64,000 nucleotides of DNA from Plectrocnemia conspersa (lineage: Eukaryota; Arthropoda; Insecta; Trichoptera; Polycentropodidae), in NCBI GenBank assembly GCA_009617715.1, contig VTFK01000072.1, positions 868,001-932,000 of the forward strand, in the 5' to 3' direction. The notes under the pieces were generated by a model. That model searched no databases, had not been told where the DNA came from, and worked only from the letters and a program-made list of their open reading frames with translations. Both the position numbers and the translations under genes were made by a program. Of the stretch, positions 23,951-35,360 are shown in pieces; within the stretch, counting starts at the first letter, position 1, and the number at the start of each line of letters is the position of its first letter.

Positions 23951-24048
23951 ATCTATAATGTACTTGTTCTAAGCCGTCGAAGAACAATTATCTTAGAACA
24001 ATTATATTATCTGATAGAATCTATAATATAATTGTTCTAAGCCGTCGA
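23951..24048. repeat. Direct and inverted repeat cluster
   Basis: A 30-bp word starting ATCTATAATGTACTTGTTCT occurs at 23951-23980 and again at 24019-24048 with two mismatches. Between and within them, an 18-bp perfect inverted repeat (23992-24009 against 24024-24041, spacer 14 nt) uses part of the second copy. The cluster lies 6 nt after the perfect hairpin at 23899-23944, giving a dense fold-back region. Confidence 0.9.
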
Positions 24049-24249
24049 TTCCGCTTCCGGACGCTCATATTTTAAAATGAAACATTCTATACTCAATTTT
24101 CTACTCCATAAATCGTATCGCTTCGTATGAACGGTGTATAATAAATACACCTAAACATACGAAATATATTTAATTATAATTATTAAAAATAAAAATAGAG
24201 TTGGCACCATGATTTTCGGGCCTCTACTAATGTATTCTTTTATTGTTGA

Positions 24250-24290
24250 CCAATGAAAAATAAGCATTTAAATATAAAACAAGATGGTCG
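24250..24290 (+). promoter_or_regulatory. Possible core promoter (CCAAT, TATA, YY1-like words)
   Basis: CCAAT at 24250-24254, TATAAAA at 24273-24279 and AAGATGG at 24281-24287 lie in this order on the plus strand, upstream of a start codon and splice donor. A TATA box at 24273 would place initiation near 24303, before the ATG at 24337. All three words are common in AT-rich DNA, so the call rests on their arrangement. Confidence 0.2.
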
Positions 24291-24336
24291 ACAGTAACGT
24301 GACAACAGTTTTAAATAATTATTATTTATTATTAAA

Positions 24337-24425
24337 ATGTTACTACGCGACAATAAACGTCATGTGCGTTGTTTCGATCTGACTGAATTTAATTTATTCC
24401 CGTTGACGGGCATCGAGGACGAAAA
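24337..24425 (+). CDS. Candidate first coding exon, unrecognised protein
   Basis: ATG at 24337 opens a frame preceded by an in-frame stop (24316-24318). It encodes 29 residues beginning MLLRDNKRHVRCFDLTEF and then reaches GAAAA|GTGAGT, a strong insect splice donor at 24426. The exon is CpG-richer than its flanks and would end in phase 2. An alternative start inside AAGATGG (24284) opens a 32-codon frame in another phase and overlaps it. No matching downstream exon was located, and I do not recognise the peptide. The arrangement promoter words, ATG, donor is suggestive but each part can occur by chance. Confidence 0.22.
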
Positions 24426-24640
24426 GTGAGTTTTTCTTTTATAATACATATACATTATCATTGCTTTTGATTTAATATGCAAATACGTTGGATTTGATTA
24501 AACCAGGTACGTTTTAAACGTGATCATGTATTGTATACTTAGTACGTATGAAGATTGAGGTCAATGTCGATCAAACCATATAAATGCTAATAAAACGTAT
24601 TTTTTTATCTATCGATATTTGGGGATATTGTCTTTCATGA

Positions 24641-24835
24641 CGTTCGCCTGACAATGATTATGATGCAGTTAGTTATTTAGCAGATGATGTTTGGTTACAG
24701 CAAAATAAATTAAAACCATTATTGCAGCAAAAAAAATCACCTAGATCGTTCCGTTCCGAGCGACGACTCGCAATATATGTAGTTTCTTGGATGTTATCTA
24801 ATAGACGACATTTTACAATGATTATAAATATGTGA
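24641..24835 (+). CDS. Open 64-codon frame without start codon, doubtful
   Basis: A stop-free frame ending in TGA at 24833-24835 that reads DNDYDAVSYLADDVWLQQ and continues with a basic central part. It lies about 215 bp after the candidate exon at 24337-24425. The only nearby acceptor-like AG (24667-24668) puts it in the wrong phase to join that exon. The SYLADD word superficially recalls polymerase YxDD boxes, but nothing around it supports a reverse transcriptase. Confidence 0.12.
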   Translation, partial: RSPDNDYDAVSYLADDVWLQQNKLKPLLQQKKSPRSFRSERRLAIYVVSWMLSNRRHFTMIINM

Positions 24836-25359
24836 TTGCATACCTGGAATAATCGATAGCCAAAATATCTAAGGGTGGGTTATTTTTAATTCCGATGTGG
24901 CAATATATGTATACGTCATGGTTTTTAATCAAGTTTTGTTGTTTAATAAAGACATCCTTGATATCCGGCTCACGCTATTGAAATTCCGTTATTTTTTGCT
25001 AATCCCTAAATCTTAAAAACACTGCCATAAAATGAATACATTTTTGAAATCTAATTTTTAGTTTTAACTAAAGAATTGTTACTTGCTTTAACGCCTAAAG
25101 CTTATGTTTGTTATAAAAATACTATATGTATTCATAAAAACAATAATGGCAATAACAGATTAGGAATCAAAAATACTATTAGAACAAAATTCAAGTTCAA
25201 GTTTTTTTTTGTAATTAATCATTAAATCTGATTAGTTTGAATATCTAATTCATATAAAAATATATATAGCTGAGCAATACTGTTTACTCATGAAAAAAAT
25301 ATACATAATGAATTATATTCATGAGAAAAACAATAAAAAGATTTATGTCCGCCAAAACG
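24836..25359. other. AT-rich spacer
   Basis: AT-rich. No features are recognised. Confidence 0.55.
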
Positions 25360-25830
25360 CTCGTTAGTATTGATTTATGAATACGTTTCGTTGAGGCAGT
25401 CTCGCCAAGTTCAACGATCAATTCGCCACGCACACAATTTCGTTATAGCCGTAACCCGGTTTATTGGGTAAAGATCATGCAGAAGTTTCCTTATTAACCG
25501 TTGTGTACTATATACATAATACATAATGTATGATAGTCTATACACCAGTCCCGGGAAAAAGTTTTTTCGTACTGGTAACTTACGCTGGCGTTATCTTGGC
25601 TAAATTTAGTGATCTCATTTCAAACTTCCGCCGGCTGTGGAGCCTCGATTACTGAATTTATTGTCCAGATTAGTTTAGGAAGAAGGTTAAGCTAAATTAG
25701 ATGGATAGATAGCTACCGTCTCGGGTTGAAAAATCAGCGGCGGAAGTGATTCGCAAAACGAGATTTCGATTCGGAAATGTGTATAAGGGCAATAACAAAT
25801 TGTTTCACCGGTGGTGTAGGGAAAACTTTT
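25360..25830. promoter_or_regulatory. Candidate regulatory island
   Basis: GC-richer block bounded by AT-rich DNA, with CCGGC, GGCGGAAGTG and TTCGATTCGG words. No open frame of note. Confidence 0.3.
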
Positions 25831-26339
25831 TTATTTTGTTAGGTAACCAAATCTTGAAAAAATAATGAACAATTTAAGTAAAATTAAAATAGTATAAGCT
25901 GCTTTTAAATATAACTATATTATTGTATTTAGTGTACCATATATATAAATCTTTTGTTATGTCACACTATAGCTTGACCAAGCATATGTACAGATATTAA
26001 GGGCTGCATCAGACCGTATACAAAACAAGCGCTGGTTCATACATCATTAAACTCACCTGAAAATGAGAAACGCTCGCTAGTTACAAACAGAGTGCAAATA
26101 TTATGATAGCGCCAACGTGGATAAACATAGCCCTGCAGAAATGTTTTCTTTGCCTCAATAGACCCCATGTAAATTTGCCTGGTCTATCATCGCAAAAAAT
26201 ATGGCGAAAAGGCTGAAAAAATATGCTAACAAATCTAACCGTTGAGCACGGCTCTCTGCATTAATATAATTAATAATAACACAAACCTGAATCATAATAT
26301 TATTTGGCAAAAAATATATTTTCAGGTGAATAAAAATTT
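25831..26339. other. Spacer with a short complex patch at 26000-26240
   Basis: On the minus strand a good acceptor-like tract (TTTCTCATTTTCAG, ending near 26058) precedes a 15-codon open stretch, too short to call. The rest is AT-rich. Confidence 0.35.
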
Positions 26340-26880
26340 AAGTAAACATTCAATTCACTGTTTATTTAATACGCTGATAATTCTAATCATAACCTTTATA
26401 TTTTATTAGTAAAATGGAAGTTTGATTTTTAGACTCACGATAAAATAAATTTTGTATACATGTTTTGTTATAATTGTGTGTGCATGCACGTACATTTATA
26501 TTTACTGTCCGTCCTAATCTTAGTTTTCCCGGTAAGTGCTGGCACAGCTTAATAAATGCAGGGTCACGCACGCCATACAAAGTTAACATCAGACATGATT
26601 GATGGCGGACCAATTTGTGTGTTTGCGTGTATAAATTATGTTTCTGCTGTTATAATTATTACCGAATTTGGATCGCTGATGATTTACGAACGGAAGAGAC
26701 CTCAGATTGGGCCCGATTGAAAATCCGTGGTCAAGACGCATCCCACGCCGGCTAGTAGAAAGAAATAATTATTACTGGTGTGCTCTATGCCTATGTACAT
26801 ATATATGTAGGTTGACAATGGTAATTATTGAGAAAGAGAAAACTAAACGACTTGTTCCAAATTGTATGTAGGGGAGAACT
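26340..26880. promoter_or_regulatory. Candidate regulatory island
   Basis: Mixed composition with CpG patches at 26510-26590 and 26690-26760. The 76-codon minus frame (26383-26613) has no recognisable motif. Confidence 0.3.
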
Positions 26881-29089
26881 GAAATTTATTTATCTCTTGA
26901 AAGACAGAATATTATTTTTAATTATTATATTAAACCAGAAATATATAAAAAAAAAATGTTAAGCAACATTACTTGATACTTATTTTTGATAGAATTTTAA
27001 AAAAGAACTATTATTTCGAAAATAATTAAATCAACTAAATGTAAACTATAATATTTTTATATTGTATTACAAGTAACTGGAAATATTATAGATCAGAGCA
27101 AGCTTTTCTATATCGTACAAATCTTAAAAATTCTAAAACTGAAAACAAAGTAAATGTATCTATAAGAAAAATATAAACACTAAAGCGAAGTAATAAATAA
27201 TTAAATTTTTAAAGTAAGCTCAGGAAAAATTTTGGGTGGTAATAAAACTTTGTGTTTGCATTAATTATTAAACAAGCATGTTTTATGCTTGACAATATTT
27301 TGGGTACTTTCCCAACATTTGAATAACCTCTAAAATTCTCTAGATAGAAAAGTTCGATACAGATCCATCATTTCTGATAAGCTATCGCTCCATTAGTTAA
27401 TTACCTTAATCAAGTAAAATATTTTACACAATATACCTTTGCCCTTAAAATATTATTTGTAAAATAAAATTATTACAAACAGTTTTTCTGTCAACAAAAT
27501 CTCTGTACACTATCCAGAGGTTAAGAAATACTGGTCTAAAGCAATATGTACTTTAGCATTTTGTGCTTGTATTAGAATTTAAGGTTATTTTTATGGCAAT
27601 AATTGATATACAAAATAAGTAGATTATAGTGGTTAGGCAAAATATTATTATTTTTATTAAGTAAAAGGTGTATTACATATTATCTTTCGAACTTTATTTT
27701 GAGTGACATTCAATGTAAAAATAATAGTGTCACTAGTATTATTACACACATGGCCGGCATGTGTTATTATAGAGCTAATTATTATTTTTTCATAAAATTG
27801 TGGCTTAAGGGCCACAATGGCAGCAAGCCCATTAGAGCAAAATTTAAAAATAAGTTAAATAAATTCAAGCTTGAAGTCTAGATGTAAACCTATGTATTTA
27901 ACGCCTTTTTATCATTTACGTTACTGTCCTGTGTGTTTTAGAGAGGTGGTGCAGAGTTTGTCTACGTTTTGAGGAAATATTTGCTTCTGTTCTACCTCAG
28001 TTAATTTAAACTTTTCACCTCTCAAAATATGAATTACAGATTATTGTAAGTTATTCGCGGTTGGCTTAGGACTCGTTATAATTGCAGTATTAATTAAAAC
28101 ATACAGATATTTTAGTGCTCACGTGCTCACAGTGCTAATAAAACTAATAAAAAGTAAGTTAGAAAAATATTTTTAAATTTTAAATATATATTTTGAGGGA
28201 TGTAAATTGAAATAAACTAGTAGACAAATTTTGGTACTCCATCTTTAAAGTGAACAGGGCAGTAACATAGAACAAAAATCTAGCGTTAAATACCTAGACT
28301 CAAAGCTTAAATTTTACAAATATATTTTGGAACTTTGCTCTAAAGGGCTTGCCGCAATTATTGCCCTTAGACCGATTTTTAAAAAAAATGACGATATATA
28401 CAAAAAATAAAATCATTTCCTTTAAACAATTGATCAAATTAATTATAATCATTAATCTTTACTAACTAAAGCTATAAAAATATTATATAATACACTTTAT
28501 ATAGTAATCTTTTTTTTATATCGGCCTTCAAATACCAATAAATAAAGAATACTGTCATTTTATTATCAGAAAATATAATAAAAATATTTCGAGTAACTGC
28601 AATAATACACTAATCTCGTATATACCTGAATAAATTTAAATATATACACAAAATGCCTAAGTACATATTGCTTTAGAGGCTAAAAAGCATATATCAATAA
28701 TTCCATATATTTAGTAAATATACATACTTTTTTCACCACATTTTTTTTTCTTTCTATTAAATTATAATTTTTCTTTTTTTTTAAAAAAAAACTATAAACA
28801 CCAACGTTTTATTTTTATATATACCTATTTTGATTAAATTGTAGCCAATAAATTTTTTTTTATAAATTAGCAACATGTATTGAAAATAATAGTATGTTTG
28901 TAATTATGTTGTTGAAATAAGCGTTACAGAAAAAATAATATTATAATAAAAATGTACGTTACTAATTAAATACATTTATATAAAAAATAATATTTTAATG
29001 CGGTATTTTTAAGTGAAAAAAATCGAATCAGAAGATATTACAGGAAAAAAGGAGAGCCAGAAAAAATAATCAAATAATCCGTTATTCTC
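26881..29089. other. Long AT-rich spacer
   Basis: About 2.2 kb, mainly AT-rich, with short less biased patches at 27690-27960 and 28330-28380. No transposon motif, tRNA-like sequence or coding frame is recognised. Confidence 0.5.
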
Positions 29090-29520
29090 GAAGCCAAAAT
29101 CATATAACATAGTCATAATCGGTGCGTTCAATCACCAGATCTAGCCCGCAGTTTTGCAATCATATTACAATGATAATGTCGCTCATCAATTTGCCGAATT
29201 GCGATCTGGCTGTAGCGTAGCAGGCGGAATAATGGATATCGAAGGAGATATATGAGCCAAAAATCGTCCCATTTCCACGATCAGGCTTTTGGCTGTATGT
29301 ATCCTCCGCTTAATAATAGCGAGCACCTCCCTCGGCCGCTTAACCGAGTCTTATAAGAGATGAGATGCAATTTATGGAAGCGCTTAGTGGAAATGATACA
29401 GAGACGCCAAAGTCTTGTAACAATCTAGCGCAAGGGATGGATACAACACTCGTCTCAAGGCGAGGCCTTCAGATCCACACTGTTACACGTATATGATAAT
29501 TTATAACATGGGAAATACAC
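29090..29520. promoter_or_regulatory. Candidate regulatory island
   Basis: A compact 430-bp GC-richer block with sharp edges, many GATA/TATC, ATTA and CCGCTTAA words and no long frame on either strand. Its motif content resembles the block at 8450-8960, including a shared CCGCTTAATAA word (near 8650 and 29308). Confidence 0.4.
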
Positions 29521-29829
29521 ACACGCATTGAATCGGTTATAACATTTTTATTCTAAGAAATAGAAAATAAAAACAAAATTTGTTCGCATATGTAGTGACT
29601 AACAGATCAGTGTGTATTGACTTAAAAACCATAATTTAAAATATAAACATAAAAATCAATATATCGATTTACTTAAAATTAAACAGTTTATATATATATT
29701 GTCAACTCAATAGCAAGCTAATATTATACATTACTTTAGTTCACTTTAATTTATTAAAATTCAGTAAATATATGATATTTTAGACCTCTTTGTGTTAATT
29801 ATATTGACAATATTTTTTTTATATAATTA
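29521..29829. other. AT-rich spacer
   Basis: Nothing is recognised. Confidence 0.55.
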
Positions 29830-30690
29830 TCTGACTATCTGAGTGCCCAAGAGAGTCGTGTTCACGTCCCTTATTTTGCCCCGTCGCGGCCTGGATGTCA
29901 GCGCTCAAGCGCTGTTCTAATTTCACACTTACAACTGCTGTGTAAATGAGAAATTAGAACACAATATAAATAAAATAAAGCAAATAATCAACAGTAGTGC
30001 AATTATATCTTTACATTGTTGAACTATAGATATTGATTCTATAAGACACAAATAGATTTATCTACATTTTTAGAGCACAGTTTCACGCATCTCATACACA
30101 AATTTTCAATCCTACCTCCGCGCAACGGTCCACCGGCCATTATCAGATTTAAAAAATCTGATACAAGACAAGTATCATGGTTGAAATTAATTGTGAGTGT
30201 GCCACTATCGCGAATGTATTTATGGGATCAAATTATCGATTGTCCCCCGCTGTAGTAGTGCCTTCTTGCAGATTGGCTCGCATGATAAATCCGTACATTC
30301 ATTTTACAGGTATCCCCCGTTGTTGTTGAGATAAATTTCGCCGAGATAAGGGCCGGGTCCAGATCTAAAACCCACTCTGCGGGGAATGCGAAGAGGGTTT
30401 GTATGTATGTACGTGTGTGTACGGGCACGCATGTTACGCAATCGGCTCTTATTTAGCACTTTTCCGTGGGTACCACTGACAACGAACGGAGTAGCCAATT
30501 AAGCCATGCCATTGAAAATACCACACTATGTTACACGGCGGGACTACTATAATTATTTCATTTAAACTTTGCAATAAATAAGCGCAATCAAGCAACGATC
30601 TGTAATAATCTGCGAGGCTTGTGTGCCGTGTGTGTTTTAACCGTGAATTTTAACCGAGCTATTAGCGAGTAAGAACTATCTTTCAACCAG
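29830..30690. promoter_or_regulatory. Candidate regulatory island with several hairpins
   Basis: Contains a compound hairpin: CAGCGCT/AGCGCTG at 29899-29914, next to the 12-bp perfect arms TGTTCTAATTTC (29913-29924) and GAAATTAGAACA (29950-29961). A perfect 10-bp GATA-containing inverted repeat TATCAGATTT/AAATCTGATA follows at 30141-30163 with a 3-nt spacer. The part 30230-30500 is GC-rich and holds a 69-nt minus-strand exon-like interval (30308-30376), discussed in the findings. Confidence 0.35.
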
Positions 30691-31309
30691 ATTCACGTTG
30701 ATTTCATGTATTATTTTTAGTTATGAAACATATTTTTTAAATATAAATTAAACCCTGATTCTTAGAAGGTTGTTCATCCCTACTGAATAAAGTTTATAAA
30801 ATACAAGTCACTAAACTCACAATGAGTACAGTAATATTTGAAAATTTACATGATGTAACTCGTGTCGAAATATTGTCAGCGATAAAGCAGCGAGGTGTTC
30901 ATTAGTCAGTTAAGGTTTGACGTGATAGGTGTCACGCATAAATATATAATATTATATGTTCTTGTGTCATCTTGGGTTATAGCAGCCATCATCACTCATC
31001 AGCAACGTGTGACGTCTATATGTGTGTCACATTGTAATTTCCCACCGGAACGTCTCATTATCTCTCACATAGTATTGATAAAATCTGTGCTATATGTAAT
31101 TAATTACACGTTTAACTGTCACCAATCTTATGACATTTACAAATGAGGTGATAAAATATCTCGAAATGAGTCTACTTAAAATAATAAAGTGAAGTATTTA
31201 AGCAACAAGTAAATCGATCTCAAATATTTAAAAAAATATTAGTAACAAATTTAGGTTTTATTGTGTGAAAATAATTTAAAATTGTTCAGATACATTTAAT
31301 ATGTAGCGG
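30691..31309. promoter_or_regulatory. Mixed region with repeated GTGAC/GTCAC words at 30850-31140
   Basis: Many GTCAC/GTGAC and GTGTCA words are clustered here, an unusual local enrichment. The 83-codon plus frame at 30895-31146 has no coding bias. The edges are AT-rich. Confidence 0.3.
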
Positions 31310-31560
31310 ATTCCTTTACTCTACAAGCCTATATGGAGATGGACCGTCCATCATCTACCCTTTAGAATCGGAAAACAGCATACTGTTATCTCTTCGATCT
31401 CGTTTACCATCAGATTATTCCTGCGATATCGTTGGAAACGTTTTAGTAGCTTGAAAAATTTTCACTAAAGATTTCGGAATCACTTTTGAGAACAAGTGGA
31501 AATTTGCAAAAAATCTTTCGAGATGCTCAACTTTGTTCAATTGTTCGTGTCTTATATGAC
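31310..31560. other. GC-richer patch, unclassified
   Basis: Complex sequence with a 7-bp hairpin GATGGAC/GTCCATC at 31338-31352. It resembles decayed coding sequence in places, but no motif is identifiable. Confidence 0.3.
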
Positions 31561-32699
31561 ACTTAAGTTAACAGCATTCTTGAATATAAATCTATAATTT
31601 AGAATTCCTTATCAACCTAATATTTATTTGAGTAGCAATATAATCAAACGATTTATATACATATATCATTTTGAACATATTGACGACGATTTCAAAAGTA
31701 TTTAATAGTTTTATATGAAAACCCAAACCTTTTTAATATACCTATACATTCAATTACTATATTATTTTATCTTCACGTCCTTATATAGGACTAACAATAA
31801 GCTAGCTACTATATGTAATGTTTTTTCATTTATATATTTTATGTATAATACAATATTTTAATTTTTATAATAATGATATTATTAATCATCACAAAAAATG
31901 GTGGTAAAATAATTAAATTATATTTGATTAAGAATTTCCGTTGATTAAACGCATTAAAAAAAGGAGTCGTTATAAATTCAGTACCCACTCGCAGCGATAA
32001 TTAAATTTATAACAATTCTTCAAAAGTGCTATATCGTGTAGTGTGGTGCGATTAGAGTATCTAAATATAATTTTACGGCTACAATTAAACTGCTCGTTCA
32101 TTAGGAATGTTAAGAAGCTATGTATTATATTATATAAAATATAATGCTTATAGACAGTGAATTATCACACCACATCTTTGGAATCTCTTTAATAATGATT
32201 CACATATAAATTTTCAAGTGAGCTTTTTTTATTTATGACGGTATGATCGATAAAAATGCTTTAAAAGCATCGTAAGACCCTCGACTTCGACTTTAAACTC
32301 ACCTGAGCCCAAAAGTTATAAAAAAAGTTTAGCTGAAAAGTATGTTAGACCGGAAGTGACATTTGAACGAGGTGTTTGATAAACTCCATTACATACAATT
32401 GAGTTTAAATTTAAAGTTTACCTAATATTTGTTAGTTTTCCACAAAGCGATATTCTCACCTGGTAAATAAAATAATAATTATTAGCTTGGTTTAAATTAA
32501 ATCACACATCAGCTTTCATACCAGTTGTTGTGTAGAGTTATATTATATAATATATAGCAGCAAAAATTATGCAAATGATTGTATACTATATAACTATTAA
32601 TAAAAGAGAAAATAATTTATATTATACACAAATTGCATATAAATACAATAATAAACTTATCCACAACATATAAAACATTTGTGAAAAGTGTAAAAATGA
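31561..32699. other. AT-rich spacer
   Basis: AT-rich with a small complex patch at 32240-32400. Nothing is recognised. Confidence 0.5.
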
Positions 32700-33440
32700 T
32701 GGGGTAAAATCTTAGTCTTTACATGGATGTCTCTGTCGATTCGGTAAAGCTCTGCTTGGCCCTAGTTCAGCTAAAATCTTTTTTATTTAAAGTTTCAAAG
32801 CAGTGTGGTATTACTTGTTAAAGTTCCTAAAGCAGTATTCTGGCTTATATATCTGTGAGAATTGGGAGAAAGTCTAACGTTCCTACCAGTCTGTCCACCG
32901 TGGACGGCTCAGGTTGAGATTTGGCAGTGGACCATCGTCTCTGATGGGAAGCAATTGTGCTCAAGTAAGGGTCGCTAATGATTAATAATCTATTGGCAAT
33001 TTTCAATCTGTGCAATACGCTAGTTTGCATCATCATTGAATATCCATTGTTTGAAATTTCAGAGGAAACAAAGTTATATTCGTTAGCAAATAAAAATTGT
33101 TAGGATATTTCGCTTCTTAGAACACGAAATAAGTATACGCCTTTAGAAAGTGACATTTGCTCGATGGGCATTACGAGGTCGAAGAATTGTGTTCAAAAAT
33201 AAATAGGTATACCTAGAAACACATTAAATTTTAAAATTGGCCTTAACTGGCGGCACTTATATAATTTAAGTAAAAGTCTATCTTATTAATGTTACGTGTT
33301 TAAGCGAAAAGGATAATAATAATTAAGGAATAATCTCATTGAATCATTCCGTATTATTCAGCTCACTGAAGCAAAACTTTTTCAAATAGAAATTCATAAG
33401 TGCAACTCCAATGCGATCCAAATGCATCTTAGTATAATGT
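32700..33440. other. GC-richer region with a coding-like minus-strand stretch
   Basis: On the minus strand, 32845-33036 is open for 63 codons, starting with ATG triplets and reading LKIANRLLIISDPYLSTIAS before a basic stretch. Codon usage is mixed. It could be a decayed gene fragment or a chance frame; no family is recognised and no splice sites clearly bound it. Confidence 0.25.
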
Positions 33441-33502
33441 ATCTCTTTTGTATCTTTTATTTTTTAAGTGCAAGTTCAATTCTCTTCTTGGAGTGATTCT
33501 AG

Positions 33503-33636
33503 ATAATAATTACTACGACGATTTAATGATAGTCCGACGAAACGGTTTCCCGAATCCGATTCCAGATATGAAATATAGAGCTCAACAAATATTTATGTCG
33601 AGCAGCAGTGGCTTATTCAAACGTTGGCCGAGTTAA
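33503..33636 (+). CDS. Candidate terminal exon, unrecognised, doubtful
   Basis: An acceptor-like GATTCTAG at 33495-33502 with an upstream T-rich tract opens a frame of 43 codons that reads NNYYDDLMIVRRNGFPNPIP and ends LFKRWPS before TAA at 33634-33636. The residue composition looks protein-like and differs from the Ile/Lys/Asn-rich frames typical of this DNA. No upstream partner exon in a compatible phase was found, and the 3' flank has no obvious poly(A) signal close by. Confidence 0.15.
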
Positions 33637-34110
33637 TTTATAGGTTCAAACTGTCTAGCCAGCGTACCTCTAATTATAGTGTTCTGACTTTGGGTAGCCG
33701 ACCAAACGTAGCGATATGATATGCGAAGAGGAAGAAAAGAAAAAGTTTTTAATAAGTTGTTGAGTCAAGATAACCCATCCCGTTGTTTCTTTTCGACTAC
33801 AGGCGTTTGCTTTTAGTGTCCTTTTGTTCTTTTTTGACTTGAAGGGTATTAATCATTCGACACGTTACCGTTTTACACGTTTTATTATGTATCACCCATC
33901 GGATGTAATCACCGAATCGTGATGTGTTATATTCACAACATGGTGTTAAGGCGATTATTCGATCATCGCCTGCGAGTCGAGTTTTGGTTTCGTTATTAAA
34001 ACAAATTATTTTCAGATGTACAACAGCGGATAAGCAATGAAAAAGTATATTTGAAGCATTATTTTTTTGCTTCAAAACATTCTTACATCCTGTGAAACTA
34101 TATTGGAATT
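33637..34110. promoter_or_regulatory. Candidate regulatory island
   Basis: GC-richer, with paired GATA/ATCGATC words near 33955-33965 and no convincing frame. The 92-codon minus frame at 33797-34075 has no bias. Confidence 0.3.
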
Positions 34111-34849
34111 AAAATAAGTTATGGCAAATAAAAAAACGACCATACTCTTATTTATATTAAAAACAGAGTATTTTAATATAAATAAGTTGTGTATAATTAG
34201 TAGATTAATACAAAAGTTAAAGTCCATAAAAACGTCATATATCTAATAGCATCTTAAGCGAATTTTACAATGGTATTGTAAAAAGTTACAGTAGCAAAAA
34301 TATATGTTTAAAAAACTCTCATATTGATTTTGTTTTCGAAAAAAATTGCTATTGGATCAGAAACATAAATTAAAGTTTATATAACAGATATTTATACTTT
34401 TATATCGTAAATTATTTGCAAATATAATAATGTAGTATTGCTTTTTTTATGATTATTGTACAATTAAATATTTAATAATAATATTTTGAGCATCATATTG
34501 AATTTAAAATCAAAGTTGATTTCCAAATTACTTAAAAATATTTTCACATTATTGTATACAATTTTTTCTAAAATGATTAATGTTTGATAATATAGAATGA
34601 AATGAAATGTTTAACAATAATAGATACAATTAACTTATTTAGCTACATGCCTAATAATTTTAATATTAATTATTATTATTAAAATTCAACAAATTTCTCA
34701 GAACTTATTGAATGTTTATTTGCTTAATAAAAAAATATAGTTTATATGAAAATATTATATATAATTATATATAAAAATCACATATTACATAAAAAGAATA
34801 ATATTTTCAGTAACACATTTAATTTGTGTTTTTCTTCTCGAAAGCATTC
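34111..34849. other. AT-rich spacer
   Basis: AT-rich. Nothing is recognised. Confidence 0.6.
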
Positions 34850-35360
34850 GTTAACAAGAAACGTCTCAAGAAAAACTTTATCATATGCATGACAAAAATG
34901 TGAATATCTGGCAAAGATGTTTCAAATCCAAAGTATTGTTAAATCTTAATTTCCGCTTCGACCATACTCACACTATACAAAGTTTTCATTGTCCAATAAA
35001 AATGATTTATATTTGTTTTAAACACATTAAACCCTACGACCCACGACGAATAAAGTCCCTTGCGCGTCTTCGGCTATTATATCGAGACCGCGGCACTTAG
35101 CGGGCCATTAGGGGTCCTTAAGACCCCAGAGCGTTCAAGGCGGTTTTCACGCACACGTCGATTACTTGGCCACGATAAATCGTCGTTTTGTGCCGTCGCG
35201 TGCTATCCGTTAATTGTTTGGATTCCTTTTAAGGCATTGCACGCCACTAAGATATACGCCAATTTAAATTTGTTTAATTTTGGATTAAAATGCAGACATT
35301 TTGGGTGTCAAAAGGCTATAAATAAAACTATAGGCACTGATTTAACACGATTTAACTAAT
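34850..35360. promoter_or_regulatory. Candidate regulatory island
   Basis: A CpG-rich core at 35035-35220 between AT-rich flanks, with GGCCACGATAAATCG near 35168 and GGGGTCCTTAAGACCCC, a perfect 17-bp palindrome-like repeat, at about 35110-35126. The 99-codon plus frame (35060-35359) has no codon bias. Confidence 0.4.

Noticed and set aside
24661..24700. YLADD word as a reverse-transcriptase catalytic box
   Set aside because: The flanking residues do not match any reverse-transcriptase block and no other retroelement motif is nearby.
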